Positions 11,481 through 23,487 are shown, counted from the stretch's first letter. The stretch: 64,000 nt of DNA from Zanthoxylum bungeanum (GCA_019454045.1 SKCR01032772.1:1248501-1312500); one strand, 5' to 3'. Notes: generated by a model not told the origin, from the sequence alone. Numbers and translations are program-made.

Positions 11481-13939
11481 TGTAGGACACAGAAACTGAG
11501 CGACGCCGTTCCTAGGCTCGCGGCCTAGTTGGGAAGGATTACATAACATGGAGTCGCCACCCGGTGTGAACCGGGACAAAGATTAAGGCCGCACTCACCC
11601 CTCGCAAGGGAAGACCTCAAACCGTTGGGTTCGGAATGGTCCCTTACTTATGTCACTTGTAATGAAAGGATTCACGTAATAATTTAACTAAGCTTAAGTA
11701 ACACTTATTTCCAATAGTATCATGCTTCTAAATTCATATGCATACATCAACAAGTTCATCACAACATGCAACATCACATGGCAATCTCATGAACATATTT
11801 CAATCCTATGATATGGAAAACTAAGAACAACATAATCATGATTGAATACAATCCTGAGAACACATAGAATGGATAAATGCAGGGATACAAATAATGTGGT
11901 TGGCTATATAACACAAGAAAGATCAACCAAGAGGCAATTATGCATGAATATGATAAGACAGACTCAGTTCAGTGTGTGCGCGTTCGTGTAGCGTTCGTAA
12001 ACGCGTTTGAACGGTAAACAGAAGGTTCGCGTTCGTGTAGCGTTTGATAACGCGTTCGAACGGAAATGAGACAGAATGCGCGCGTTCGTGTAGCGTTCGT
12101 AAACGCGTTCGAACGTAAATGAAACAGAATGCTCGCGTTCGTATAGCGTTTGATAACGCGTTCGAACGGAAATGAGACCTGATGCATGATAAGGCAAAAT
12201 GTATGCGCGTTCGAGTTGCGTTTGTTAACGCGTTCGAACGGACACGGACCTGATGCATGATAAGGCAAAATGTATGCGCGTTCGAGTTGCGTTTATGAAC
12301 GCGTTCGAACGGACACGGACTGCCTGATGCATGATAAGGCAAAATGGAATGCAATACATAAACAGAAAATAAAGGGGGGCGCGGCGAAGTACTGCCGTAA
12401 AGGTGACCTTTTGGGGTTCTTGATCTCTCAAAGAGAGGACCTTTAGACCAAAATGCTAAGCCCATGCGCGTCACATCACATCATGCATATAAACATAAAG
12501 ACAATCATATTATTCTAAGTATGTCCGATTGAACGTATCTTGTATCCAACCGGGCACACATCAACCGGCGCGGCAAAGTAGTGTCACAAAGGTGGCCTTT
12601 TCGGCTCTTGGTCTCCCAAATGGAGGACCTTTGGACTAACTCACTAAGCCCATGCGCTCGATTGAATCATACATAAATGAGCAACATGTTGAATTCAAGT
12701 AAAGAAAACTAAATAAACAAAAAGCAACACAACGAGAGGGAGATGGTGCCGTTTACTCAAGCGGTACGTGGAGTTGTGGCCCGAGTACAGATCATATTAC
12801 CGTCCATTCGGAATCGGCTATGAAATTTATGTCCGGGTTTCCATCCGATATACCGCGAGAGTTGACACATCTCTCATTCATCCAATACCCACAACATGCA
12901 TCCATAAACGACTCTCATGCGAATAGAATTCAATAATAATAATAAAAAGAACGAATATAAACTAATGAAAAGGTACCCTCAGGTCTAACCTTTTAAATCA
13001 TCTCTCGGATGTACGGTACACGATTGTCGGAAGGGTGGATGCTCCGCAACTCTCCCGGTTCACTGGTTCACTGTTCTCGTTCGTTGTCTTACTGTTTTGA
13101 GTCGTCGTTCTCCGTCTTTTGCTATTATTTCCTTGTGGTTTCGCTGCCTTTTCCTCTTTATCTTTTGCTTACTGGTTTTTGGTGTCTTCTTCTTCCTGTA
13201 ATATTTTTTATGTGTTGTGTGTGAGTTAGGACTAGCTAGCTAGGGTTGAGAAGGTTGGTGAAGGGTTCTTTTTATAGGCAAAGGGTTAGGTTTGACAAGG
13301 AAAGGAATTTGATTTGGTTTGGTTAAGGGAAGTCAAGAGATTTGATTTGGTTTGGTTAAGGGAAGTCAAAGATTGAGGGGGGACAAATCTTGGCTAGATA
13401 GGGAAGGTTGGATATTTGATTGGCTTGGATTAGGAATACAATATTTTAAGTTTGGGAATAATCTTATTAGATTGGGAATATAATTGGTGATTGATGATTT
13501 TAATTAGGCATGATTTTATTTTGATTTAGTGTGTGATTTGTTTAATTTAGGCATGATTTTATTTTATGTTTTATTTAATTGGTAAATGATTTAAATGTTT
13601 AATATTTAGTGTTTAATATTTAATTAATATTTAATTACTTAATTTGGGATGTGTTTTATGGGCTTTTGGGGGCTAAATGGGCTGGGCGTGAGGCTAGCAG
13701 CAAAACCAGAATTACCGGCTCCGTTCGAACGCCTCATAGCACGCGGCACTAACGTCCGCAATCTGCACAAGGTTCGACGAAGTAACGAAACGAACGCAGC
13801 ACCAACGAAGACAGTGAGCTTATTTATTCTGAATTCCCCCTCCCGATATCCGTTTCCCGCGGCTTTTCATGACTCAAAAGGTAGTGCCTCCAAATGAGAC
13901 TCATCATCGGGTTTCACATGCGAAAATGCAATGCCTACA
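11481..13939 (-). repeat. TE1 3' LTR (2459 bp)
   Basis: It runs from TGTAGG at the plus-strand left edge to TGCCTACA on the right. From left it contains the CGTTCGAACG array (11975-12315), two copies of a ~190-bp module with AGGACCTTT and AAGCCCATGCG (12375-12670), a splice-donor-like site (about 12989) and a minus-strand TATA-like CCTATAAAAAG (about 13270-13280). Multi-frame ORFs through the array are repeat artefacts. Confidence 0.88.
11975..12315. repeat. CGTTCGAACG tandem array in TE1 3' LTR
   Basis: There are about seven units of roughly 50-55 bp, each with the palindrome CGTTCGAACG and flanking half sites (GTAGCGTTCG). The unit length keeps several frames open, which creates ORFs repeating a peptide like FERVYERYTNA. 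Confidence 0.85.
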
Positions 13940-13954
13940 GTCGCCCCCACTTTG
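13940..13954 (-). other. TE1 polypurine tract
   Basis: On the minus strand AAAGTGGGGGCGAC directly precedes the TG of the 3' LTR. The same tract precedes the 3' LTRs of IE (40034-40048) and OE (47901-47914). It primes plus-strand DNA synthesis in LTR elements. Confidence 0.8.
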
Positions 13955-14089
13955 ATGGGACTTGTGCAGTGTGTGACAGTGACAATCCTATCAAAGTCTA
14001 TGCAATGCATTTTCACTTACCTGGCTAGCCAACTGCCACTTGACTTTCCACGTGTTTGAGTTGATTTGGGTGGTGAGGTGCTGCGACCC

Positions 14090-15035
14090 CTGGTTCATTC
14101 CCGAACCGTGCTTCCATTCTTGGAGTGCCATTCTCGGCCTGTTCCTTCCTGAACTGTATTGAGATGAGGCTTTATTCCTCCCGAGCTTTATTCCCGAACT
14201 GTTAAGATGAGGCTTTATTCCTCCGAGCTTTATTCCCGAACTGCTGATTTGTTCTCGAACTGTTGCGATGAGGCTTTATTCTTCCCGAGCTTTATTCTCG
14301 AACTGTTGAGATGAGGCTTATTCCCTCCCGAGCTTTATTCCCGAACTGTTGAGATGAGGCTCTATTCCTCCCGAGCTTTATTCCCGAACTATACCGACAT
14401 GAGGCTTTCGTCCCCTTGAGCTTTGTTCTCAAACTATACTGATATAAGGCTTTTATTCCCTTGGGCTTGTTCCCGAACTATGTTGATATGAGGCTTTTTC
14501 CCTGGGCTTTGTTCCCGAACTGTACTGACTGAGGCTTTCTTCCCCTTGAGCTTTGTTCTCAAACTTATACTGATATGAGGCTTTCTTCCCCTTGGGCTTT
14601 GTTCCCGAACTGTGTTGATATGAGGCTTTATTCCCCTGGGCTTTGTTCCCGAACTGTACTGACATGAGGCTTTCTCCCCTTGAGCTTTGTTCTCAAACTT
14701 ATACTGATATGAGGCTTTCTTCCCCTGGGCTTTGTTCCCGAACTGTGTGTTGATATGAGGCTTTATTCCCCTGGGCTTTGTTCCCGAACTGTACTGACAT
14801 GAGGCTTCTTCCCCTTGAGCTTTGTTCTCAAACTTATACTGATATGAGGCTTTCTTTTCCCCTGGGCTTTGTTCCCGAACTGTGTTGATATGAGGCTTTA
14901 TTCCCCTGGGCTTTGTTCCCGAACTGTACTGACATGAGGCTTTCTTCCCCTTGAGCTTTGTTCTCAAACTTATACTGATATGAGGCTTTCTTCCCCTGGG
15001 CTTTGTTCCCGAACTGTGTTGATATGAGGCTTTCT
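14090..15035. repeat. TE1 3' minisatellite with higher-order units
   Basis: Units of about 43-46 bp share GAGGCTTT..TTCCCGAACTGT. From about 14420 they alternate as three variants (ACTGACATG, ACTGATATG, GTTGATATG) in a ~130-bp higher-order unit repeated about four to five times. The 177-residue minus-strand ORF across it (14434-14967) repeats REQSPGEKK-like peptides and is an artefact. It lies between gag and the PPT, where pol would be. Confidence 0.88.
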
Positions 15036-15185
15036 TCCTGAATGATACTGATATGGGCTTCGCCCTCAGACTGATATTGATAGGGGCTTCGCCCTCAGAC
15101 TGATACTGATATGGGCCTCGCCCCCAGACTGATACTGATAGGGGCCTAGCCCCCAGACTGATACTGATATGGGCCTCGCCCTGGA
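15036..15185. repeat. TE1 second short array (~36-bp units)
   Basis: About four units of ACTGATACTGATATGGGCCTCGCCC type abut the main array on its gag side. The sequence is distinct from the 43-bp units. Confidence 0.8.
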
Positions 15186-15594
15186 ATCATTACCTGAATC
15201 TGATACTGTGCTTTTTACCGTTTCTGATTAGCTTGTTCTCTGCCGCTTTTCTTATTCTTTAAAACCTGTGAACACAAAACAAACACAAAAGGATGCAAAA
15301 GTGTTACGTGTATGCATGCATGAATGTTCCTATCCCGTCGGGTTAGGTATTCTGCCAATTCTCTTGGTGACTGCTCAATCTTCCTTTCCTCAGGCAAGCC
15401 ACCGCTTTAATCTGTCTACGCTGATCGGCTTGGTGAACTAATTCCCTTCCAAGTCTGATGCTCTCACTGCCCCCCCTGCTTGTTTATTCGAGGATTCCCC
15501 GTGTTCTGAGTATCATATTACCAAGATTGAACACACTCATGTTGCAAGTTTGAAAGTAATAGTCTTAGGCAGATAAATGAAATGATCGCCTTTA

Positions 15595-16988
15595 TTAATG
15601 TTGAGGAAACGTTCGAACAAAATCAATGTCTTTATTAAAAGTGCAAGATAAACTAGGAGAAACAATAGTGCCTTCTTCTTCAGCCCATGGTTCTTCATCA
15701 TTGTTATCCCTTATTCCTATGAAGCTGAGTGGTTGAGAGTTTGGAGGACAAGGGTTTCGGGTAGGCCAGAGTTGATCATGTAGTTGGGCAGGGGATTTCT
15801 GTGTGCGTTGGTTGTTCTTTCTCTGGGTCGGGTATTGTATGGGCATCGATGAGGTTTTGGATTTCATGCCTGAGGCGGGCGCAGTTGTCGGTGTCATGGC
15901 CTTTTTCTTGGTGGAAGTGACAGTATAAGTTTAAGTTCATGTGAGGTGGCACAGGATTTGGAATGGGCCTAGGTTCCAAAGGTTTTAAGAGTCCATGTGC
16001 CTTCAGCTTTTCGAATACCTTTGAAAGAGGCTTACCAGGTTAGAAAATCGTCTGTTCTTAATGGCAGTGACTTCAGCAGTAGCAGGCATAGTCCCTGAAT
16101 GTCCCCCAATGGGCTTCCTGTTTAGACCATAGAATTTTCTATTCTCGGCCTCCTCTTCCTCGATATCCATGACAGTTTCCCTCAACTGCCGAAAGTCTGC
16201 AATCATGGAGGTCATTCTCCTCAGTTTGCCATAAATAGAGGGCTTGGTGCCCTTGATAATCATTTTGATCTGGTCCTTTTCTGAGGGCCGGGTCTGCATC
16301 TTCAGAAGCTGGCTCCTCCAGCGGTCCACATACTCTTTGAAGCTCTCCTCCGGCTTCTGCTTAGTGTTCTCCAAATCTCGAAGTGACAAATCAATCTCCA
16401 AGTCTGTAACATACTGCTTCAGAAAAGCATCAGCTAGTTCCTTCCAATCTTCCTTAACCTTCTTCTCAAGGCTATGATACCAAACCACAGGTGCCCCCTC
16501 GAGTGACATTCCAAACATCTTTTGGACTTGGCGCTGAGACAGGCCAACTGAACTCATAACAGACACATACTGACAGAGATGCACCCTCGGATCTCCATTC
16601 CCATTGAACTTAGCCAAATCCGGCATCTTAAACTGCGCTGGCAACTGCTCCTCAAACTTCATTGTCTCATAGTCTAGCAAATCTTCATTCTTACCCTCTC
16701 ATCTTGCGGGTAACGGATTCAACCTGATCCCTGAGTTTCTGTATCTCGGCCTGAGACCCAATCACTCTGTCTGTTGCATACTCTGCATTATCATCATCAA
16801 AAGCGGGGATATCATCCCCCAACCCATTCGGAGGCTTCTCGCGCCTTACATTCTCTGAATTCTCCCCCAGCACGGGGCACAGCCATATTTGTCATGGCAG
16901 CAGTCAAGGCTTGCAACTGTTCAGTAATCTTGGCGAAGCCACTTTCCAACTGATCTATCCGGGATACCTCAGTATCTGATTCACTCAT
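15595..16988 (-). pseudogene. TE1 gag (retrotransposon gag, degenerate)
   Basis: It starts at an ATG at 16988 (MSESDTEVSRIDQLE, coiled N-terminus). The capsid domain (16680-16003) contains FNGNGDPRVHLCQY, VWYHSLEKKVKEDW, FLKQY and EESFKEYVDRWRSQ, typical of plant Ty3/gypsy Gag. A Tat-type zinc segment CHFHQEKGHDTDNC follows near 15930. At least three frame changes (near 16860, 16690 and 16000) and a stop near 16691 break it. The N-terminus closely matches OE gag at 37240. No pol follows. It would have packaged element RNA. Confidence 0.85.
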
Positions 16989-18132
16989 GTCTGTTCTCGG
17001 TATTTTGGTGAGTCTTCCCTTTTTTCTAACCCAACGGGAATCTATGATGGCTTTCAGAACACAAGGGTTAACAACATGATGTATGTATGCATGATGTGCA
17101 TAAGAAGTATATAACATATATTAAATCAAATATAATTCTCAAACAAATCGGCCTATTATCATTTTAGAAGTTTTTGGGACAACTGTCATAAGAGTGAACC
17201 GTCCCAGTTTAAATGGCCTAACGAGTTCATGTCTTATGGCAAAGAGCCCAACTAAATCCAAATGATAAAATTCCGAACACAATCATAAAATGACCCATTG
17301 TTATTTAGAAACCTTTTGGCCCAATCGTCATAAGATGTGTTCTTGTCCCAGTTTAAATGGCCCAACAAGCCCATATCCCATGATAAATGGTCCAAATGGA
17401 TCCAAACGGTGATGTTCCCAAACATAAGCATAGAAGGGAGATAATGCAAACATAATAAAAATTTTTTATAATGGCCCATCAACATTTCAGAAGCCTTGGG
17501 CCTAATAGTCATACAGTACGAACTTGCCCCAGTTTAAATGGCCCAGCAAACCCGCGTTTCTGACAATAGTCCAACTGCATCCAAATGAGGATGGTCCACA
17601 AGCACATACTCAAAGAAATAATTGCTACTTTAACCATACAAACCAGTCTATGGGTGGATTTGCAAGAGTATGGACAAAGGCTCTCACTGGCGAAGGATAG
17701 CCCACAACTAGGTCTCCCCACTCAGGGGTTCAAGCGACCAAGTGAGCGTATCCCTTTTTATACACTAAGGTACGTGCCAATAAGCTATGGTGTGTGACGG
17801 ACTGTCAAATGGATTTCCCGTTGTAGATCCCCCAGAGGGAAGGTGGAGCGAGGCTCACTTAAATACCCAAGCCTCTTAGGCTCTTATCGCTTGTTGTCAG
17901 GAATAAACAACGAGTCCTCCAAACTAGTCCATCACAAAGGCTACAAGTAGATGGCCATATAGGTGCCCTCACAGCTTTTCCTTCTAGAAAGGTAGTGAAT
18001 GAAGGAAGACACCAAACCATTACCTAGCCTCAAAGTGCCCTTGATTAAACCCTCACTTATCCACTATAGACATGGCCAATTAAAACATAAATCCACTCAT
18101 TACAAGACAATATTTCGGGGCCAATTCTCACA
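16989..18132 (-). other. TE1 5' leader with tandem ~150-180-bp modules
   Basis: The non-coding leader lies between PBS and gag. At about 17150-17600 a module with CCCAGTTTAAATGGCCCA occurs three times. The same leader occurs in OE (35869-37239) and IE (about 41890-43260). A conserved TTGGGTTAG|A, 30-40 bp upstream of gag, could be a splice acceptor. Confidence 0.7.
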
Positions 18133-18150
18133 TCCCCAGTGGAGTCGCCA
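18133..18150 (-). other. TE1 primer-binding site (tRNA-Arg type)
   Basis: The minus-strand TGGCGACTCCACTGGGGA lies 3 nt from the LTR. It matches the complement of a plant tRNA-Arg 3' end (…CCCCAGCGGAGTCG plus CCA) with one mismatch. tRNA-Arg priming is known for Ogre-type elements. Confidence 0.8.
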
Positions 18151-18153
18151 GAC

Positions 18154-20599
18154 TGTGGGAACACAGAAACTGAGCGACGCCGTTCCTAGGCTCGCGGCCT
18201 AGTTGGGAAGGATTACATAACATGGAGTCGCCACCCGGTGTGAACCGGGACAAAGATTTAAGGCCGCACTCACCCCTCGCAAGGGAAGACCTCAAACCGT
18301 TGGGTTCGGAATGGTCCCTTACTTATGTCACTTGTAATGAAAGGATTCACGTAATAATTTAACTAAGCTTAAGTAACACTTATTTCCAATAGTATCATGC
18401 TTCTAAATTCATATGCATACATCACAAGTTCATCACAACATGCAACATCACATGGCAATCTCATGAACATATTTCAATCCTATGATATGGAAAACTAAGA
18501 ACAACATAATCATGATTGAATACAATCCTGAGAACACATAGAATGGATAAATGCAGGGATACAAATAATGTGGTTGGCTATATAACACAAGAAAGATCAA
18601 CCAAGAGGCAATTATGCATGAATATGATAAGACAGACTCAGTTCAGTGTGTGCGCGTTCGTGTAGCGTTCGTAAACGCGTTTGAACGGTAAACAGAAGGT
18701 TCGCGTTCGTGTAGCGTTTGATAACGCGTTCGAACGGAAATGAGACAGAATGCGCGCGTTCGTGTAGCGTTCGTAAACGCGTTCGAACGTAAATGAAACA
18801 GAATGCTCGCGTTCGTATAGCGTTTGATAACGCGTTCGAACGGAATGAGACCTGATGCATGATAAGGCAAAATGTATGCGCGTTCGAGTTGCGTTTGTTA
18901 ACGCGTTCGAACGGACACGGACCTGATGCATGATAAGGCAAAATGTATGCGCGTTCGAGTTGCGTTTATGAACGCGTTCGAACGGACACGGACCTGATGC
19001 ATGATAAGGCAAAATGGAATGCAATACATAAACAGAAAATAAAGGGGCGCGGCGAAGTACTGCCGTAAAGGTGACCTTTTGGGGTTCTTGATCTCTCAAG
19101 AGAGGACCTTTAGACCAAAATGCTAAGCCCATGCGCGTCACATCACATCATGCATATAAAATAAAGACAATCATATTATTCTAAGTATGTCCGATTGAAC
19201 GTATCTTGTATCCAACCGGGCACACATCAACCGGCGCGGCAAAGTAGTGTCACAAAGGTGGCCTTTTCGGCTCTTGGTCTCCCAAATGGAGGACCTTTGG
19301 ACTAACTCACTAAGCCCATGCGCTCGATTGAATCATACATAAATGAGCAACATGTTGAATTCAAGTAAAGAAAACTAAATAAACAAAAAGCAACACAACG
19401 AGAGGGAGATGGTGCCGTTTACTCAAGCGGTACGTGGAGTTGTGGCCCGAGTACAGATCATATTACCGTCCATTCGGAATCGGCTATGAAATTTATGTCC
19501 GGTTTCCATCCGATATACCGCGAGAGTTGACACATCTCTCATTCATCCAATACCCACAACATGCATCCATAAACGACTCTCATGCGAATAGAATTCAATA
19601 ATAATAATAAAAAGAACGAATATAAACTAATGAAAAGGTACCCTCAGGTCTAACCTTTTAAATCATCTCTCGGATGTACGGTACACGATTGTCGGAAGGG
19701 TGGATGCTCCGCAACTCTCCGGTTCACTGGTTCACTGTTCTCGTTCGTTGTCTTACTGTTTTGAGTCGTCGTTCTCCGTCTTTTGCTATTATTTCCTTGT
19801 GGTTTCGCTGCCTTTTCCCTTTTACTTTTGCTTACTGGTTTTGGTGTCTTCTCTTCTTCCTGTAATATTTTTTATGTGTGTTGTGTGTGAGTTAGGGACT
19901 AGCTAGCTAGGGTTGAGAAGGTTGGTGAAGGGTTCTTTTTATAGGCAAAGGGTTAGGTTTGACAAGGAAAGGAATTTGATTTGGTTTGGTTAAGGGAAGT
20001 CAAGAGATTTGATTGGTTGGTTTGGTTAAGGGAAGTCAAAGATTGAGGGGGGACAAATCTTGGCTAGATAGGGAAGGTTGGATATTTGATTGGCTTGGAT
20101 TAGGAATACAATATTTTAAGTTTGGGAATAATCTTATTAGATTGGGAATATAATTGGTTGATTGATTTTAATTAGGCATGATTTTATTTTGATTTAGTGT
20201 GTGATTTGTTTAATTTAGGCATGATTTTATTTTATGTTTTATTTAATTGGTAAATGATTTAAATGTTTAATATTTAGTGTTTAATATTTAATTAATATTT
20301 AATTACTTAATTTGGGATGTGTTTTATGGGCTTTTGGGGGCTAAATGGGCTGGGCGTGAGGCTAGCAGCAAAACCAGAATTACCGGCTCCGTTCGAACGC
20401 CTCATAGCACGCGGCACTAACGTCCGCAATCTGCACAAGGTTCGAACGAAGTAACGAACGCAGCACCAACGAAGACAGTGAGCTTATTTATTCTGAATTC
20501 CCTCCCGATATCCGTTTCCCGCGGCTTTCATGACTCAAAAGGTAGTGCCTCCAAATGAGACTCATCATCGGTTTCACATGCGAAAATGCAATGCCTACA
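18154..20599 (-). repeat. TE1 5' LTR (2446 bp)
   Basis: It is nearly identical to 11481-13939, with small indels, for example TGTGGGAACAC versus TGTAGGACAC at the edge. It contains the CGTTCGAACG array (18648-18995), the 190-bp modules (19040-19330) and a minus-strand TATA-like CCTATAAAAAG near 19935-19945. Confidence 0.88.
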
Positions 20600-20709
20600 A
20601 TAACTCCATCGGATTTTGTCCAAATACTTATCCAATTGCTCTGAGATCTTCAATACTCATTACAACTTAATGAACTTGTTTTGTTACGGACATTGCCAAT
20701 AAAAATAGA
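20600..20709 (-). repeat. Sire-like copia LTR, remaining portion after TE1
   Basis: This continues the LTR of 10479-11480 and matches the complement of about 23612-23720 (CTCATTACAACTTAATGAACTTG, GGACATTGCCAATAAAA). The last ~124 bp of the LTR, with the TGTTGGG end, is missing. Confidence 0.72.
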
Positions 20710-20787
20710 ACTAACATGCCTTATAGTCCTCATCTAATAATAATCATTTTCCCTTTTGTTGCCAAACAACAAAGTTATTTAGAGTTT

Positions 20788-21016
20788 GGTAATCGGGGTG
20801 TTTGGCTCAGCTTACACGTACCTCGACTAATTCTCGAGACCTGTGTCTCGTGCCTTTAGAAGTCTCCCAACACAGATTACGATAAGTCATTGACTTTTTA
20901 CACTATAGGGCATGACCCCAAAGAGATACATTTAGTAGAATTCGAACTTTGAATCTGATATAGAACAAACCACTTAAGTTCAAAACCTTTATCACTAGGC
21001 AACCCATTCGGGTTAC
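20788..21016 (-). mobile_element. SINE, Au-like
   Basis: On the minus strand it starts with a tRNA-like A box (GGGTTGCCTAGTGATAAAGG) and a B box (AGTTCGAATTC). The 3' part GGTACGTGTAAGCTGAGCC, followed by AAACACC, resembles the Au SINE 3' end. There is no clear poly(A) or TSD, so it is old. Confidence 0.55.
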
Positions 21017-21688
21017 AAAACTCCTATGTTGTTAACAGTTAAAACCTAAAATCATATTTGTGCTTCCCTAAAATTCTTATTTATTTTTTTTAACAATTAA
21101 ATGAGATCAGTAACATGTGTGCTACTATTTATTTGGTGACATATTTTAGATATTTTGTTTTTGTTTTCTGGCTTTCGGTTTAAATAATAGTGCATTTTCA
21201 TGATTAACTTAAGAAATTTATATTACATTGATATACTATGTATATTTGATTAACTCTTAAAATTCTAATTTTTCGTTTACATTTTAAAATGTGTTTTCAA
21301 ACATTTAAGCTTAGAATTTACATACTCGTAAAAAATACAAATTTAATTATGTGGAATAAATTCATTAAGACAGATTTGATAATAAAAAAATAAAGATGAT
21401 ATGGGTTTGATAGGTGCAAGTCCACATCAAACCCCACCCAATACTTTCATAATTTGGAGTTTGGACCACCATAATTGTTTTGGCCCAAAGTATTGGCCCT
21501 TTAAATTCTCAACACCATCATCCGATATGCACATACGAGAATATGATTGTAAATTATTGCATTCATGAAATGGGGTGTTTTGTTTTTTTAGTGATTGTTC
21601 TTCATATCCATAGAGATAGAATTGGTTCTTTATTCTTTTATCACTACACTTTTCCTTCTCCTTCTCTTTTTGCTTTCAGTTTTTAACA
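21017..21688. other. AT-rich intergenic DNA
   Basis: Non-coding. The short ORFs at 21480-21786 have no family features. Nothing else is recognised. Confidence 0.5.
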
Positions 21689-21703
21689 ACTTTTGCTTCA
21701 TAT

Positions 21704-21888
21704 GCCGGGGGTATAGTTTGGTGAAAAAATGCTTAGAATTTAGTTGTCAGATTCCGAGTTCGAGTTCAGAGATGTATTTTTTGTAACAGTCTGGGACAAC
21801 CAAATGTTTTACCTGTTCCGCTTAAGCACGGATCGAGTTGTTTGACGGCGGAGTTTCCAACTTTAAAAAAAAAAAAAAAAAAAAAAAA
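21704..21888 (+). mobile_element. tRNA-derived SINE with poly(A) tail and TSD
   Basis: It starts GCCGGGGGTATAGTTTGG (A-box region), has a B box in GAGTTCGAGTTC, and ends in about 25 A (21865-21889). Flanking 15-mers ACTTTTGCTTCATAT (21689-21703) and ACTTTTGGTTGATAT (21889-21903) match at 13 of 15, a good TSD. A relative lies inverted at 22660-22830 and a fragment at 55266-55336. Confidence 0.8.
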
Positions 21889-21903
21889 ACTTTTGGTTGA
21901 TAT

Positions 21904-22659
21904 ATTTGGTTTCATGGTTGCAATGTTGGTGGATTGTGATTAATTACTTTAATTATGCAATTTGTTGAAGCTAACCATCCATTTGAGTTGCATAAACATA
22001 ACTTCATGTTTCTATGTGTTTTGAGCAAATTCCTACTCCTTTTGGAGCTTTGACTGGGGCACATTCCTTCAAGTTATAAGCTGTAACATAAAACCAATAA
22101 ATCTGAGAGGGCCAAAGATAAGGAATATAATAGAGAATTTACAGTGTTATAATATAAAATAAATAAATTTAAGGGCCCAGAAATAAACTTGCATGAAATT
22201 GTTAAAATTTCAATTTAACCCCTTACTTTCCTGTACTTTTATTTGGCAGTACAAAGTTACACCCCTGCCCCTTTGCAATCCATTTGTTTGAAGAGGTTTA
22301 AACTCCCACAATTATTAATGGAGTATATTTTGAATATATAATTAAAGCGATAAAGATATTAAACAATATTGGTTCTCCAAATTGTTTTTTATTACAACAT
22401 CAATAAATATTATCTCAATTTTTTTTTTTAAAAAAAAATTATGGGTTATCATTTTTCAGCAATGAAACATTAAATCCATCAATTCAAATGTCATGTTCAT
22501 GCCATGTGAGCCACTCAAGGTTTTGAGACACGTAGCCAAGGAGGCTCCTCCTTTTTGGCACACCCCTAGCTAGAAACAGAAGATAAGGGCTTTAAAATCT
22601 TTTATCTACTTTTTTTTGAAAATATCCTATGTTTGCAAATGCAATTTCTCATTAGTATT
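21904..22659. other. AT-rich intergenic DNA
   Basis: No gene, RNA or element is recognised. It contains several homopolymer A/T runs (near 22420-22440). Confidence 0.5.
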
Positions 22660-22830
22660 TTTTTTTTTTTTGGAATTATTGAAAATTCGTCGTTAAATTA
22701 TCTTTCTGGACTTAAGCAGAGCAGGTAAAATCCTCGTTATTCAAATTCCTACAAGAAATATACTCACTGAATTCGAACCCAGAATCTCAAAGTCAAATCT
22801 CGAACCCTACATCATCAAATCACGTTGCTT
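22660..22830 (-). mobile_element. SINE, same family as 21704-21888
   Basis: It reads on the minus strand: B box GGGTTCGAATTC, then TTTTACCTGCTCTGCTTAAG and a poly(A) seen as T at 22660-22671. The order of blocks matches the SINE at 21704. The 5' end and TSD are unclear. Confidence 0.6.
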
Positions 22831-23487
22831 GAAGAACTTAATCATTCTAAAAAGCAAAACCAAAAATTGATGTCACAATCTCAAAATCATTTTTGGAATG
22901 TCCAAAACATTAAAAACTCTATAATATTAACACTCTCAAATCCCAAATATGGATTCAAATTTTAAATTATTCAAACAGCCACTCAGCTATTGCAGCAGCA
23001 TATTAGCAAGAAAAACGTGCTCACAAACAACCCTAATATTTATCTCATGCCATAAAAACAATGACACTTCATTTCACGTATAAAAAGATTTTAAGGACTT
23101 TTCTCAACATGGGTTGTTGATATTTTTACAAAATAACATCTAATAATTGACTTCACTTGAAACTTGGAGTGGATGTTTAACTAATTTGTGGTACACTTTG
23201 CTGAATTTGGTTCATTGTTAGGTCAATTTTTGTTTCCTTGAATTTGATGGGAACATCCAATCAAAATTTTGTTAGTTTTATCTCATCATAAGGTAAATAT
23301 TATTATCACTTATGATTTTGTTTCAAGTTAATGATTAAGAGGAAACTTACATAAATGATCCATTAATTTGTATGGATTATACAAATGAATGACTTCTATG
23401 TTTCTTACTTTATTAATTAAAATACACTATTTTTCGTCCATTTTCATTATTTCCCCATTTCTTGCTCGAGATTAAGAGAGGTAAGAC
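22831..23487. other. AT-rich intergenic DNA
   Basis: Nothing is recognised before the copia LTR at 23488. Confidence 0.5.

Larger units (their letters stand above)
11481..20599 (-). mobile_element. TE1: non-autonomous gag-only Ty3/gypsy LTR retrotransposon (9.1 kb)
   Basis: The ends are TG...CA and the flanking 5-bp TSD ATAAC (11476-11480 and 20600-20604) is perfect. Minus-strand order: 5' LTR (20599-18154), PBS matching a tRNA-Arg 3' end, leader with repeats, degenerate gag (16988-15595), tandem arrays (about 15190-14090), PPT (AAAGTGGGGGCGAC) and 3' LTR (13939-11481). There is no protease, RT or integrase, and not enough room for them. This is the TR-GAG / LARD type; the Gag style and the tRNA-Arg PBS point to the Tat/Ogre lineage. 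The LTRs are nearly identical apart from small indels, so insertion is recent. Confidence 0.88.

Noticed and set aside
11938..12474. 178-residue minus-strand ORF (and similar ones at 18612-19141, 35517-35924, 37949-38523, 49866-50651)
   Set aside because: These run through the CGTTCGAACG arrays of LTRs. The unit keeps several frames open at once and gives a repeating FERV/RTRF peptide with no domain.
11481..13939. Possible heat-shock elements (GAA/TTC) in CGTTCGAACG
   Set aside because: TTCGAA lacks the 2-bp spacing of nTTCnnGAAn, so I do not call a heat-shock element.
14434..14967. 177-residue minus-strand ORF
   Set aside because: It is the TE1 minisatellite translated; two overlapping frames are open and the peptide is a simple repeat.
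21704..21780. tRNA gene
   Set aside because: A and B boxes are SINE-like, the cloverleaf cannot be completed, and the unit ends in poly(A) with TSD.
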